This document shows, one piece after another, positions 1 to 8,657 of a DNA stretch of 64,000 nucleotides. A model generated the notes under the pieces. That model had not been told where the DNA came from. It did no database searches and worked only from the letters and a program-made list of their open reading frames with translations. Origin of the DNA: Nocardia vaccinii NBRC 15922 (GTDB taxonomy: Bacteria; Actinomycetota; Actinomycetes; Mycobacteriales; Mycobacteriaceae); NCBI RefSeq assembly GCF_001613305.1, contig NZ_BDCC01000007.1, forward strand, positions 186,001-250,000, read 5' to 3'. How positions within the stretch are numbered: the stretch's first letter is position 1; every line of letters starts with the position of its first letter. The position numbers and the translations under genes were made by a program.

Positions 1-55
1 ACGACCTTCGATCGAGACCGCCACGACCTCGCCGACCGACTTCGCCGGTCCGCGG

Positions 56-1231
56 GTGGCGCTGTACACCGAGGAATTCTCCGCCGACCCGCACCGCGCC
101 TATCGCGATATGCGCGCGCGGTACGGCTCGCTGGTACCGGTGGATCTCGCGCCCGGCGTGCCCGCGACCCTGGTGATCGGCTACCGCACCGCGCTGCGCA
201 TCCTGCACGATCCCGCACATTTCCCGGCCGATTCCCGGATCTGGCAACGCGATATCCCGAGAGACTGCCCGGTGCTGCCGATGTTGGAATGGCGTCCCGC
301 CGCGATCCGCACCAGCGGCGCCGAACACCAGCGCTACCGGCAGGCCACGGTCGACGGCGTCAACGGGATCGATCAGTTCGCGTTGCGTGGCGTCGTGGAG
401 CAGGTCGCCTTCTCGCTGATCAACGGTTTCTGCGCCGCGGGCACCGCCGATCTGATCTCGCAATATGCGCTGCCGCTCGCGTTCACCATGATCAACGCCA
501 TGCTCGGCTGTCCGCAGGACATCGGTCAGCGTGCCGCGGCCGGGATGGCGGCGATGTTCGACGGCGTGAACGCGGCCGAAGGCAGCGCCATGTTCGCCGG
601 TGCGATGTCGGACCTGGTGTCTCTCAAGCGGTCCCATCCCGGCGACGATGTCGTGACGCGACTGCTGCAGCATCGGACCGAACTCGACAACGAGGAAATG
701 ATCCATCAGGTGCTGTCGTTCTACGGCGCGGGAATCGAACCGCTGCAGAACCTGATCGCCAACACACTGCAGCTGATGCTCACCGACGACCGGTTCGGCG
801 GCGGCCTGCTCGGCGGCAGCCTGTCGACCCGGGACGCCCTGGACGAACTGCTCTTCACCGATCCGCCCCTGTCGAACTACGCGATAACCTTTCCGCGGCA
901 ACCGATCCTGATCGATGATGTCTGGCTCCCGGCGCACCAGCCCGTCATGATCAGCCTGGCCGCCTGCAACAACGATCCCGAGATCAACAACGGCGAGTAC
1001 ACCGACAACCGTTCACATCTCGCCTGGAGCGCCGGTCCCCATGCCTGCCCGGCGAATTCGGTGGCATATCTGATCGCCCAGGACGCCATCGACCAGCTGC
1101 TCGACGCCCTGCCGGAACTGAGCCTGGCCGTGCCCAGAGACGAATTGTCTTGGCGGCCCGGACCTTTTCACCGCTCACTGACCGCGCTGCCGGTCGTATT
1201 TCCCGCCACGCCACCCCTGACCTTGCCGTGA
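56..1231 (+). CDS. Cytochrome P450-like protein (conservon type), 5' end probably outside window
   Basis: A P450-fold protein of at least 391 residues. The heme-ligand loop is at about residues 324-333 with Cys331 in the setting WSAGPHACPA, so the usual Phe is Trp and the Gly after Cys-Pro is Ala. The I-helix region reads AGIEP near residue 224 and lacks the usual acid-Thr pair. The K-helix ExxR motif reads ELLF, without its Arg. These departures are familiar from P450s at the end of actinobacterial conservon (cvn) operons with sensor kinase, roadblock and small GTPase genes. The GTG at 56 is the only start visible, but the frame stays open to the window edge, so the true start is probably upstream. 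Substrate unknown; monooxygenase activity is doubtful. Confidence 0.8.
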   Translation: MALYTEEFSADPHRAYRDMRARYGSLVPVDLAPGVPATLVIGYRTALRILHDPAHFPADSRIWQRDIPRDCPVLPMLEWRPAAIRTSGAEHQRYRQATVDGVNGIDQFALRGVVEQVAFSLINGFCAAGTADLISQYALPLAFTMINAMLGCPQDIGQRAAAGMAAMFDGVNAAEGSAMFAGAMSDLVSLKRSHPGDDVVTRLLQHRTELDNEEMIHQVLSFYGAGIEPLQNLIANTLQLMLTDDRFGGGLLGGSLSTRDALDELLFTDPPLSNYAITFPRQPILIDDVWLPAHQPVMISLAACNNDPEINNGEYTDNRSHLAWSAGPHACPANSVAYLIAQDAIDQLLDALPELSLAVPRDELSWRPGPFHRSLTALPVVFPATPPLTLP

Positions 1232-1256
1232 CATCGCTGCCGCCGCGCGGGCCGAA

Positions 1257-4037
1257 TCACGGCGCGCGCGGGACGGCCGCGGCTACCTCGCGCCGCGAGC
1301 GGATGCCGAGCTTGGCCAGAATATTCGACACGTGTGACTGAATCGTCCTGCGCGACAGGAACATTTGAGCAGCGATATCGGAGTTCGAGAACCCTTCGGC
1401 CACCAGGGCGGCCACCTTGCGTTCGGTCTCGGTCAGCGCCGGCCAACCGAACTTGGGACGGTTGCGTGGGCCGCGCACGCCGCGGCGGATGCCGTAGGGC
1501 CGCACCCGCGCGACCGCGCGAGCGCTGTCCCACGCGGCGCCCAGCCGCGAAAACCCTTCCACCGCTGTGTCGAGCGCCGCGCGGGCGTCGGCCACCCGCC
1601 CCGACGCGGCGAGCAGCACGGCGGCGTTCTCGTGGGACTGCGCCTCGTGCAGCGGCCATCGGGCCCGCGCGAACGACCGCGCGGCATCGAGCACGGTCGT
1701 CGCGTCGCGCTCCGCCATACCCCGGCACAGCAGTGCGGTCGCGGTTCTGGCCGGGGTCTGCCGGCGCGCCACCAGGGCGTCGGCAGCCGCGGTCACGGTC
1801 CGAGCCGCATCGTCGTCGCCGACGTCGGCCGCCAGCCGGGCGATATCGGGAAAGGTGTAATACAACGTCGGTCCGGCCAGGCTGTCGGTCAGTTCGTGAT
1901 ACGCGTCCAGCAGCAGCTTCAGCGCCAGGTCCGAATTGCCGGTCGTCTCGTGTACCAGCGCGTTGACCCAGGGATGGAACTGTGCGTAGCCGTTACTGCC
2001 CAACCGGCCGTCCGGGGCGGGAACCGTATCCGGGTCCGGTAGGAACGTTCCCCGATGTATGCCGATCAGCGCCGCCAAGGCCTCGGCCACCAGCGCGTAG
2101 CCGAGGACATCGGGAGCCTCCACGCCGGAGGTGCATTCGGCCAGCGCATCGTCCCAGCGACCGTCGAGCAGGTGCAATCGCGCTTTGGCCACCAGGTTCG
2201 CGGACAGATACACACCGTGTGAGCTGCGGTTGTGCCGGATGGCCGTGGTCAGCCTCTGTTCGGCCTCGGCGAACCGGCCGAGCTCGATCAGACAGTGCGC
2301 GTGCAGGATGTACGGGTCGAACTGGTCCGACCCGGTTCCGTTCTCGAACAGGGCCGGGATCCGGCCGCTGAGCTGCACGGCTTCGTCGAGGTAGCCCTCG
2401 GTGTAGCGAACCGCTCCCAGCGTGATGAGGCCCCAGCCGGTCGCGAGCGGATCCTGGGCGGACTCGCCCAGTTGCAGCGCTTGCCGCCCGGCCGCCTCGG
2501 CCGCGGCAAGCCGGTTCAGGAAGAAATTGTCCAGTCCGGCCATGCCGAGCATGCGGCCCTTGTCCGCGGGGCCGAGCCGCATCGTGGACAACGCCTCTTC
2601 GGCCACCGCGACGGCGTCGGCCATCCGGCCCTGGGCATGGCAGGCCTGTGCGAGCAACCAGCGCAGTTCTACGTCGTCGCCCGGCGCGGGCCACGCGGAC
2701 AACGCGGACCGGACCACCGATTCGGCCGTTGTCGCCGATCCGTTCCACAACAGTGCCTTGGCCTGCAGCCTGATCAGCGTCGGCCGCAGGCGGGTGTCGG
2801 TGGTGGTCGCCGCGCGGGTCAGCAGCCGCACCGCCAGATCGGGTGCGCGCACGATCAACGTGTCCGCGACCGCCACCAGCCAATCCAGACTCGCTCCGTC
2901 CAGCTCGCGGTCATCCCTCGACAGGTAATAGGCGACCCGCTCGATCGGTGCGTCGGTCTGCTGCAGCACCTGCCCGGCGCGCCGGAGCAGATCCGATCGC
3001 AGCGAGGCGGGCAGTCGCTCGGCCAGCACCTGGCGGATCACGTCGTGCCGGAACACGAGTTCGGAATTCACCTGCACGAGCAGTCCGCCGTCGATCGCCT
3101 CGGTGGCCGTTGCCCAGGTCTCCAAAATCGGATTGCCCAGCACCGCAGCCAGTTCCGTGACGTGCACCACCGGGCCGAGCGCCGCGGCCATGGGCAGTAC
3201 GTCGCGTACCGGGCGGGAGAGCGTATCCAGTCGCTGCGAAATCGCCTCGGACAGCGAAGGTTCCGCGGTGATTCCGGTGGGATCGGCGGTGTCGGCGACG
3301 ACCGTGATCGATCCGTCGCGCAGCAGCGCGGCCACCAGTTCCGTTATGTAGAGCGGATTTCCGCCGACGCCGAGGGCCGTGCGCAGCAGGCCCGGACCCG
3401 GGGTGGCTCGCACCAGATGCCCGACCAGTGTCGTGGTCGCGGCGTCGGTCAACGGCCCGAGCCGCACCCGCGGCGCGCGGCGCGCGGCCAGGTCGGTCAC
3501 CACCTCGGCGAAGGCCGCGTCTCGCGGGAGTGGGCGCGCGGCGAGCAGAACCACCAGTGGCAGGTCGTCGGCGAGAGCGCCGAGCCGGTGCAGCACCGCC
3601 AGGCTCGACCGGTCCGCCCAGTGCGTGTCGTCCAGGATCAGCGCGACCGGGCCCGCGGAACACCAGGTATCGACATGTTCCAGAATCGCCTCGCTGACAG
3701 CGAATTCGTGGGTGGCCGCGGCACCACCGTCCGTGCCGCGCAGCAGTGCCCGAATGCGATCCGTCGCGTCATCGGCCGCGCCGCGGTCCGCGTCCAGCCA
3801 GGAGCAGACCGCGGCGAACGGCATGTCCCGCCGAAGTTCGTCGGCGGCGCCACGGCGCACGCGCAGCCCGGCCGCCGCATAACGCGCGGTAACCGCCTCG
3901 AGCAGTGCGGTTTTGCCGATGCCGGCCTCGCCCTCCACCAGGGCGACCACACCCTGACCGGCAATGGCCCGCGCCGCGAGCGAGGCCAGTGCCTCGATCT
4001 CGGCATCGCGGCCGACCAAGACGGTGGTTTCCTGCAT
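1257..4037 (-). CDS. LAL-family transcriptional regulator (AAA ATPase plus LuxR HTH)
   Basis: Large ATP-binding regulator of the LuxR family, 926 residues from the ATG at 4037. Walker A (GEAGIGKT) is at residues 36-43 and Walker B (LILDDTHWAD) near residue 130. A long helical TPR-like middle follows. The C-terminal 60 residues form a LuxR/GerE helix-turn-helix (LTETERKVAALVAEG, then RRTIQSHVSNILAKL). The reading frame runs upstream to 4343 but would overlap the divergent kinase gene; the ATG at 4037 begins right before the conserved LVGRDAEIEAL segment. It is convergent with the P450 gene, 25 bases apart. Such regulators usually activate neighbouring metabolic or secondary-metabolite genes; the target here is not evident. 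Confidence 0.9.
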   Translation of the reverse strand: MQETTVLVGRDAEIEALASLAARAIAGQGVVALVEGEAGIGKTALLEAVTARYAAAGLRVRRGAADELRRDMPFAAVCSWLDADRGAADDATDRIRALLRGTDGGAAATHEFAVSEAILEHVDTWCSAGPVALILDDTHWADRSSLAVLHRLGALADDLPLVVLLAARPLPRDAAFAEVVTDLAARRAPRVRLGPLTDAATTTLVGHLVRATPGPGLLRTALGVGGNPLYITELVAALLRDGSITVVADTADPTGITAEPSLSEAISQRLDTLSRPVRDVLPMAAALGPVVHVTELAAVLGNPILETWATATEAIDGGLLVQVNSELVFRHDVIRQVLAERLPASLRSDLLRRAGQVLQQTDAPIERVAYYLSRDDRELDGASLDWLVAVADTLIVRAPDLAVRLLTRAATTTDTRLRPTLIRLQAKALLWNGSATTAESVVRSALSAWPAPGDDVELRWLLAQACHAQGRMADAVAVAEEALSTMRLGPADKGRMLGMAGLDNFFLNRLAAAEAAGRQALQLGESAQDPLATGWGLITLGAVRYTEGYLDEAVQLSGRIPALFENGTGSDQFDPYILHAHCLIELGRFAEAEQRLTTAIRHNRSSHGVYLSANLVAKARLHLLDGRWDDALAECTSGVEAPDVLGYALVAEALAALIGIHRGTFLPDPDTVPAPDGRLGSNGYAQFHPWVNALVHETTGNSDLALKLLLDAYHELTDSLAGPTLYYTFPDIARLAADVGDDDAARTVTAAADALVARRQTPARTATALLCRGMAERDATTVLDAARSFARARWPLHEAQSHENAAVLLAASGRVADARAALDTAVEGFSRLGAAWDSARAVARVRPYGIRRGVRGPRNRPKFGWPALTETERKVAALVAEGFSNSDIAAQMFLSRRTIQSHVSNILAKLGIRSRREVAAAVPRAP

Positions 4038-4246
4038 TCGGCCGAGTCTAAGGCGGTCGGAGCCGTCCGGCGCCCGGTCCGTGCTGTCCGACCACAGCGG
4101 CATCGGCTCCAGGGCCTCGGCGCGCAGGATGCGGATATTTTCGGCCGTCGCGACGGATGTTCCCGGGGTCGCGCTGCCATACCGTTCCGGGCGGAGACGG
4201 TCGCCCGGTCCGCCTCTCATCGACGAACCAGCCGCAGGAGACAGCC

Positions 4247-5449
4247 GTGACCGATGTATCCAGCCGCAATCCCGTGTTGGAGACGGTGCGAGGGATCGCT
4301 CGCATCGGCGGACACGTCGCCCGGGAACGGATCGCCCGGCCACGCGCCGTCGCCGCGACGGATATTCCGGTCACCGGACGTGAGGTCACCACGCAGTGGC
4401 TGACGGCCGTGCTCTGCGACGGACACGACGGAGCCGCGGTCGAGTCGTTCGCGACCGAGAACGTCAGCGCGGGCACATCGACCCGATGGAAGCTCACTGT
4501 CACATACAACGAAGCGGGCCGGGCCGCCGCACTGCCGGAGCGGTTGTTCGCCAAGACCACCGCGCACTTCAAACAGCGGCTCACCCTCGATCTCGCCGGA
4601 ATCCTCGGTGGCGAGCCGGGATTCTTCACTCACCTGCGCCCGGAACTCGATATCGAGGCCCCGCGGAGTTACCACAGCGCTATCGACCAGCGATCGGGAC
4701 GCACGATCTCACTGCTCGAGGATATCGACAGCAGTAAGGGCGCCAGCTTCTGCTCACCGCACACCCCCATCAGCCGCGGCCAGATCGAAGATCTGTTGCG
4801 CACCATGGCAACCTGGCATGCCTACTACTGGAACCATCCCGAACTCGATCGGCACGCCTGGTTGAAGCCGCCGCGAGCTCATTTCGCGAATCTCGACCGG
4901 TTGATCGGCATGTCCAAGCGGTCCCGGGTGGGCGCCCGGCGCGCGGCGTCGGTGCTGCCGGAAGCACTTGCGGGCCAACATGACCGGCTGTACCGGGCAC
5001 TGGAACGGTCTTTGGAGATCGCCAGCTCCGGCCCGCAGACATTCCTGCACGGCGATTCCCATATCGGCAACACCTACCGCACCCGCGCGGGGCGGATGGG
5101 GTTCACCGACTGGCAGGTCGTGTTGCGTGGCAGCTGGGCCTACGACTTCGCCTATGTGGTGAATTCCGGCCTCGCCGTTGCCGATCGGCGCGAATGGGAC
5201 CGCGAGTTGTTGACCGTCTACCTCGACCGGCTCGCGGAATGCGGCGCTCCGGCGCCCGATTTCGGTTCGGCCTGGCTGGCGTACCGACAGCAGTCGCTGT
5301 ATCCGTACTTCATTTGGCTCTCGACCATCGGCCACAGCGTCATTCAGCCGAAATACCAGCCCGACGAGGTCAGCCTGGGCATCATCGAGCGCACCGCCGC
5401 CGCCGTCCTCGACCACGACGCCGCGCGGGCGGTCGACGAGGCGCCGTGA
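4247..5449 (+). CDS. APH-fold phosphotransferase family protein
   Basis: About 400 residues with the aminoglycoside-phosphotransferase/ecdysteroid-kinase-like fold. The catalytic loop is HGDSHIGNTY near residue 270 and the metal-binding Asp sits in FTDWQ about 20 residues later. A Lys in LFAKTTAHF near residue 105 could be the ATP-binding Lys. The GTG at 4247 is chosen because a GCAGGAG ribosome site lies about 6 bases upstream; an earlier in-frame ATG at 4157 lacks one. The gene is divergent from the LAL regulator (about 210 bases between starts) and overlaps the yczE-like gene tail to tail by 68 bases. The substrate cannot be read from sequence; there is no specific sign of antibiotic resistance. 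Confidence 0.8.
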   Translation: MTDVSSRNPVLETVRGIARIGGHVARERIARPRAVAATDIPVTGREVTTQWLTAVLCDGHDGAAVESFATENVSAGTSTRWKLTVTYNEAGRAAALPERLFAKTTAHFKQRLTLDLAGILGGEPGFFTHLRPELDIEAPRSYHSAIDQRSGRTISLLEDIDSSKGASFCSPHTPISRGQIEDLLRTMATWHAYYWNHPELDRHAWLKPPRAHFANLDRLIGMSKRSRVGARRAASVLPEALAGQHDRLYRALERSLEIASSGPQTFLHGDSHIGNTYRTRAGRMGFTDWQVVLRGSWAYDFAYVVNSGLAVADRREWDRELLTVYLDRLAECGAPAPDFGSAWLAYRQQSLYPYFIWLSTIGHSVIQPKYQPDEVSLGIIERTAAAVLDHDAARAVDEAP

Positions 5450-6122
5450 GCGGAGTGGCCGCTTCGACGGCGACCCGCGGCAGGAAGTAACCGACGAGGG
5501 GGCCCATGGCGAAGGCGATGAGTACGGTGCCGATGCCGATGGTGCCGCCGAGCAGCCAGCCGGTGGTGGCCACGGTGACTTCGATGACCGTGCGTACCAG
5601 GGCAATCGGTTTGCGAGTGAGTCGGACCAGGCCGGTCATCAGTCCGTCACGTGGCCCGGAGCCGAACTGTGCGCCGAGGTAGAGGGCATCGAAGAACGCC
5701 AAGCCGATGATCCCGGCGATCAGGTAGAGCACTCGGATTTCGATATCGGGTGGGTCCGGAACGATCCGTGCGGTCGCGTCGGCGGCGAAGCCGATGAGCA
5801 CGACGTTGAGAAGTGTTCCCAGGCCGGGAAGTTCGCGCATGGGGATCCATGCGAGGAGTACGACAACGGCGATGAGGTTGGTCGCGGCGCCGAACGAGAT
5901 TCCGGTGGACCCGGCGATGCCTTCGGTGAGCACACTCCAGCTGGCGGCGCCCAACCCGGAGGTGACCAGCACCATCACCGATGCGCCGTAACCGATCAGC
6001 CCGATCAGCAGTTGCGCCGATCTGCGCGGTTTGCGTCCGGCGCGCAGTTGTTCGACAGCGTTCATGCGGCGGAGGACGAATTGATCGCCGTGTTCGGCGG
6101 TCTGGTGATGCGGTGGAGTCAC
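5382..6122 (-). CDS. YczE/YitT-family integral membrane protein
   Basis: Membrane protein of about 246 residues with five to six hydrophobic helices, including a first helix at about residues 35-55 and the GLGAASWSV motif typical of YczE-like proteins, ending in an Arg-rich tail. Start: the GTG at 6122 follows a GGAGG eight bases upstream; an ATG at 6065 would remove 19 residues. The gene is divergent from a MocR-type regulator 60 bases away, a recurrent actinobacterial arrangement, so it is probably controlled by that regulator through the sites in the gap. Function of the family is not firmly known; transport has been proposed. The 3' end overlaps the kinase gene on the other strand. Confidence 0.82.
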   Translation of the reverse strand: MTPPHHQTAEHGDQFVLRRMNAVEQLRAGRKPRRSAQLLIGLIGYGASVMVLVTSGLGAASWSVLTEGIAGSTGISFGAATNLIAVVVLLAWIPMRELPGLGTLLNVVLIGFAADATARIVPDPPDIEIRVLYLIAGIIGLAFFDALYLGAQFGSGPRDGLMTGLVRLTRKPIALVRTVIEVTVATTGWLLGGTIGIGTVLIAFAMGPLVGYFLPRVAVEAATPLTAPRRPPARRRGRGRRRRCAR

Positions 6123-6137
6123 CGGGCCATCCTCCAA

Positions 6138-6179
6138 GATTCTGGTATGTGATTCGATAGCCAGATTTGCGATCCTGGT
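6138..6179. promoter_or_regulatory. Probable MocR operator in the yczE/mocR intergenic region
   Basis: Two direct copies, GATTCTGGT at 6138-6146 and GATCCTGGT at 6171-6179, lie exactly 33 bases apart (three helical turns). Between them an inverted copy, CCAGAT at 6161-6166, pairs with the first as TCTGG-N15-CCAGA. Direct plus inverted half-sites are typical of MocR/PdxR-type dimers. The sites fill most of the 60-base gap between two divergent starts, so one protein could control both. Binding is inferred. Confidence 0.55.
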
Positions 6180-6182
6180 TCG

Positions 6183-7574
6183 ATGAAGATCGGTTCGACG
6201 GCGGTGGCGCGGATGCTCGGTTCGTGGGATGAGGGGCCGGGTCCGGCGCACCAGCGCCTGGCGGACCGGCTGCGGCTGCTGGTGCTGGATGGACGCCTGG
6301 TGATTGCTGCGGCGTTGCCGAGCGAACGGGATCTGGCGCTCGCTCTCGGCGTGAGTCGCACGACAGTCGGTACCGCCTATCGGACGCTGGCCGACGCGCA
6401 ATTCATCGACACCCGGCCACGGTCGAGGGCCGTCGTTCGGCTTCCCGACGATCCGGCGCCGCGCCGGCGGGCCGCGTCATCGTCTCCGACGATCGATCTG
6501 TCGTTCGCCGCACCGGCCGCACCCGGCCCGATACTGCACCGCGCCTTCAGCGCCGCGTTGGAACGGTTGCCCCGCTATTTCGATCGCCGGGGGTACGAGC
6601 GCGACGGCGTGACCGAACTCCGGGAATCGGTCGCGCGGTGGTATGCCGGGCGAGGATTGCCGACGCGTCCGAATCAGATCATGATCACCAACGGCGCGCA
6701 GCACGCGCTCGCCCTGATCGCTCGCGCCCTGGTCCGCCCCGGTGACCGCGTCGTGATCGATCATCCGACCTACCCGCATGCGATCCGGGCCTTCACCGAC
6801 GTCCGCGCCCGCCTCGTTCCGGTCGCGCTCGAACCGGAGGGCTGGGATGTCGAACAACTGCGGGTCGCCGGCCGAGACGCCGCGCTGGCCTATCTCATTC
6901 CCGACTTCCACAACCCGACCGGACAGTGCATGCCCGCGCAGGTGCGGCGCGGCCTGGAGCCGGGCTGTCCGGTGGTGGTCGACGAGACGATGGCCGATCT
7001 GGGCATCGACCTGCCGCGGCCGATCGCGTTCGCGGCCGACCACCCGGATGCGATCAGCATCGGGTCGACGTCGAAGAGTATCTGGGGCGGATTGCGGATC
7101 GGGTGGATCCGGGCCGGATCATCAATCCTGAACCGCCTGTCGCAGACGCGTCCCGGCACCGACCTGGGCACCCCGATCCTGGAACAACTGGCCGCGAGCA
7201 TCCTGCTCGACAGCCTCCACACTCATCTACCCGACCGGATCGAGCGACTTCGAGCGCAGCGTGACGTGTTGTACAACGCACTGTCCCGACACCTTCCGGG
7301 CTGGTCGGTGCCGATTCCGCCGGGCGGGTTGTCGTTCTGGGTCGCTCTCGACGATCCGATCAGCTCGCGCCTGGCCGCGATCGCACCCGACTACGGCATC
7401 ACCCTGGCCGCCGGGCCCCGATTCGGCATCGGCGGCGCGTTCGAACGTCATGTGCGGCTGCCCTATTCGCTGCCGGCGGGCGAACTCGCCGCGGCGGTCG
7501 AGCATTTGGCAGCGGCGCGGCAGGCGATCCTGCGCGGTGAACGCGGAAAACACAAACCGTCGACCGTTGCGTGA
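6183..7574 (+). CDS. MocR-type GntR regulator with aminotransferase-like domain
   Basis: 463-residue fusion: a GntR winged helix at about residues 20-88 (LPSERDLALALGVSRTTVGTAYRTL) followed by a class I aminotransferase-fold domain. The PLP-binding lysine is Lys298 in ISIGSTSKSIWGG; the upstream PDFHNPTG segment matches the cofactor-binding NPTG loop and VVDETMADLG the Asp region. Such proteins are PLP-sensing or amino-compound-sensing regulators rather than active transaminases. Start ATG at 6183. The divergent yczE-like gene is the probable target. The gene ends at a strong hairpin shared with the convergent small secreted-protein gene. Confidence 0.88.
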   Translation: MKIGSTAVARMLGSWDEGPGPAHQRLADRLRLLVLDGRLVIAAALPSERDLALALGVSRTTVGTAYRTLADAQFIDTRPRSRAVVRLPDDPAPRRRAASSSPTIDLSFAAPAAPGPILHRAFSAALERLPRYFDRRGYERDGVTELRESVARWYAGRGLPTRPNQIMITNGAQHALALIARALVRPGDRVVIDHPTYPHAIRAFTDVRARLVPVALEPEGWDVEQLRVAGRDAALAYLIPDFHNPTGQCMPAQVRRGLEPGCPVVVDETMADLGIDLPRPIAFAADHPDAISIGSTSKSIWGGLRIGWIRAGSSILNRLSQTRPGTDLGTPILEQLAASILLDSLHTHLPDRIERLRAQRDVLYNALSRHLPGWSVPIPPGGLSFWVALDDPISSRLAAIAPDYGITLAAGPRFGIGGAFERHVRLPYSLPAGELAAAVEHLAAARQAILRGERGKHKPSTVA

Positions 7575-7638
7575 AAGGTGTTCGGCACGAACATGTTCGC
7601 GGCGGGCGGCGGACGCTTCGAAAGGCGTTCCGGAAACG

Positions 7639-7670
7639 GCGGACGTCCCCGGAAATCCGGGGCCGTCCGC
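7639..7670. terminator. Bidirectional hairpin terminator
   Basis: Arms 7639-7653 and 7656-7670 pair over 15 positions with one mismatch (GCGGACG-x-CCCCGGA against its complement) and a two-base loop. It sits between the convergent mocR and small secreted-protein genes. There is no T-tract, as is common for actinobacterial hairpin terminators. Confidence 0.6.
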
Positions 7671-7688
7671 GGTGTGGGCGCCGAGTGC

Positions 7689-7919
7689 TCAGAAGCAGTA
7701 GGGGAATTTGCAGTAATGCGGGTCGTTCGGGCCGAAGATCAACAGGACCAGGCCGTTGACAATGCTGTCGGTCACCGCCGAACCGGTGTTGAAGTCGACG
7801 TGCTGTGCGGCGACGGGCCGGTCGGTGACAGCACCCACCGCCACATCCGCGGACGCCGTCGCCGGTGCTGCGATCAGAACACCGGCGACCATCGCCGGCA
7901 GAACCTTCCGGATCATCAT
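7689..7919 (-). CDS. Small secreted protein with C-terminal cysteine pair
   Basis: 76 residues. The N-terminus is a signal peptide (RK, then a hydrophobic core, cleavage likely after ATASA near residue 24). The mature part of about 52 residues ends in HYCKFPYCF, with two Cys separated by four residues that could form a disulfide after export. No family recognised. The gene is convergent with the mocR-type gene and separated from it by a hairpin. Length and signal peptide suggest a secreted small protein of the sort common in Nocardia genomes; the function is unknown. Confidence 0.55.
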   Translation of the reverse strand: MMIRKVLPAMVAGVLIAAPATASADVAVGAVTDRPVAAQHVDFNTGSAVTDSIVNGLVLLIFGPNDPHYCKFPYCF

Positions 7920-8657
7920 GCCGCCCTTCGCTATTCGGTCGAGTGTATCGGCAGCGTAGCGGAGCGACGGGCGGTCAGGGCGGTACCGGAAGAACGCGGC
8001 AACGTTCTCAGGGAAATCTCAGCGAAGGCACAGCATGCCGGATGGGCACGTAAGGTCGGCTCACTCGTCCTGGTGGTGATGCCGCGCTTCGGTCCCGTGC
8101 GGCGAGCCGCCGGTCGTCCGATTCCAGATCTGCCCGTCTCGGGTTCGAAGCGTTGTGCGGCCGCGTCGAGATCGGCTCCGGAGTACGCTGCCGCTGTCAC
8201 GAGAGTGATGCTGGGCGGTGGAACGCCGCTGTGAACGACGCCCCACCTGATGGGCTACCTGGTCCACACCCAGCGGACCAGTGCGAGCGCCCCGGCGATC
8301 ACGGCAGCTGCTGTCGACACCATGCCGTAGTCGACCGGGGCATTGTTCTTTGCCGGCGATGTTTCGTCATTCCCATCACCTCCTTCCTGGGCGCGGTGTG
8401 TGGACCATGTCCACCGCCCCTCGGCTGGAGGTGTCACTACCTTACGTCGTGTATTCGAGTGGAACCGTTGGGGCACAACGGCTTCCATTGTTATGGAACG
8501 TTGTGTAAGTGGGCTCGGGTAAGTACCGCAAGCTGCACGGTGTTGTCCGTGCGGGAGCGTCGGACACGAGTTGCCCGGAGGTCGCCTGACCGGGCTCGAG
8601 TAATCTGCTCATCCAGGCGCCTCGATGCCGGTCGGGGTTCACGGCGAAAGGGCAGGT
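7920..8657. other. Intergenic region, mostly without a supported gene
   Basis: 740 bases between a small secreted protein and the DNA methyltransferase. No convincing full gene. The minus strand holds a perfect Shine-Dalgarno match (AAGGAGGTGA, plus-strand 8376-8385). An ATG eight bases on (8370) opens only a 23-codon basic peptide. A different frame, with no start codon near that site, encodes a short polar stretch and a transmembrane helix ending WVWTR at 8255. A single-base difference would join signal and helix into a roughly 40-residue membrane peptide. Promoters for dcm presumably lie at the right end. Confidence 0.4.

Noticed and set aside
2232..4250. 672-codon open frame on the plus strand
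   Set aside because: It is antisense to the LAL regulator; the product is rich in Gln, Arg and Gly without domains. High GC produces long antisense frames.
8371..8390. ATCACCTCCTT resembling the 3' end of 16S rRNA
   Set aside because: No other rRNA sequence is around; it is simply the complement of a strong ribosome-binding site on the minus strand.
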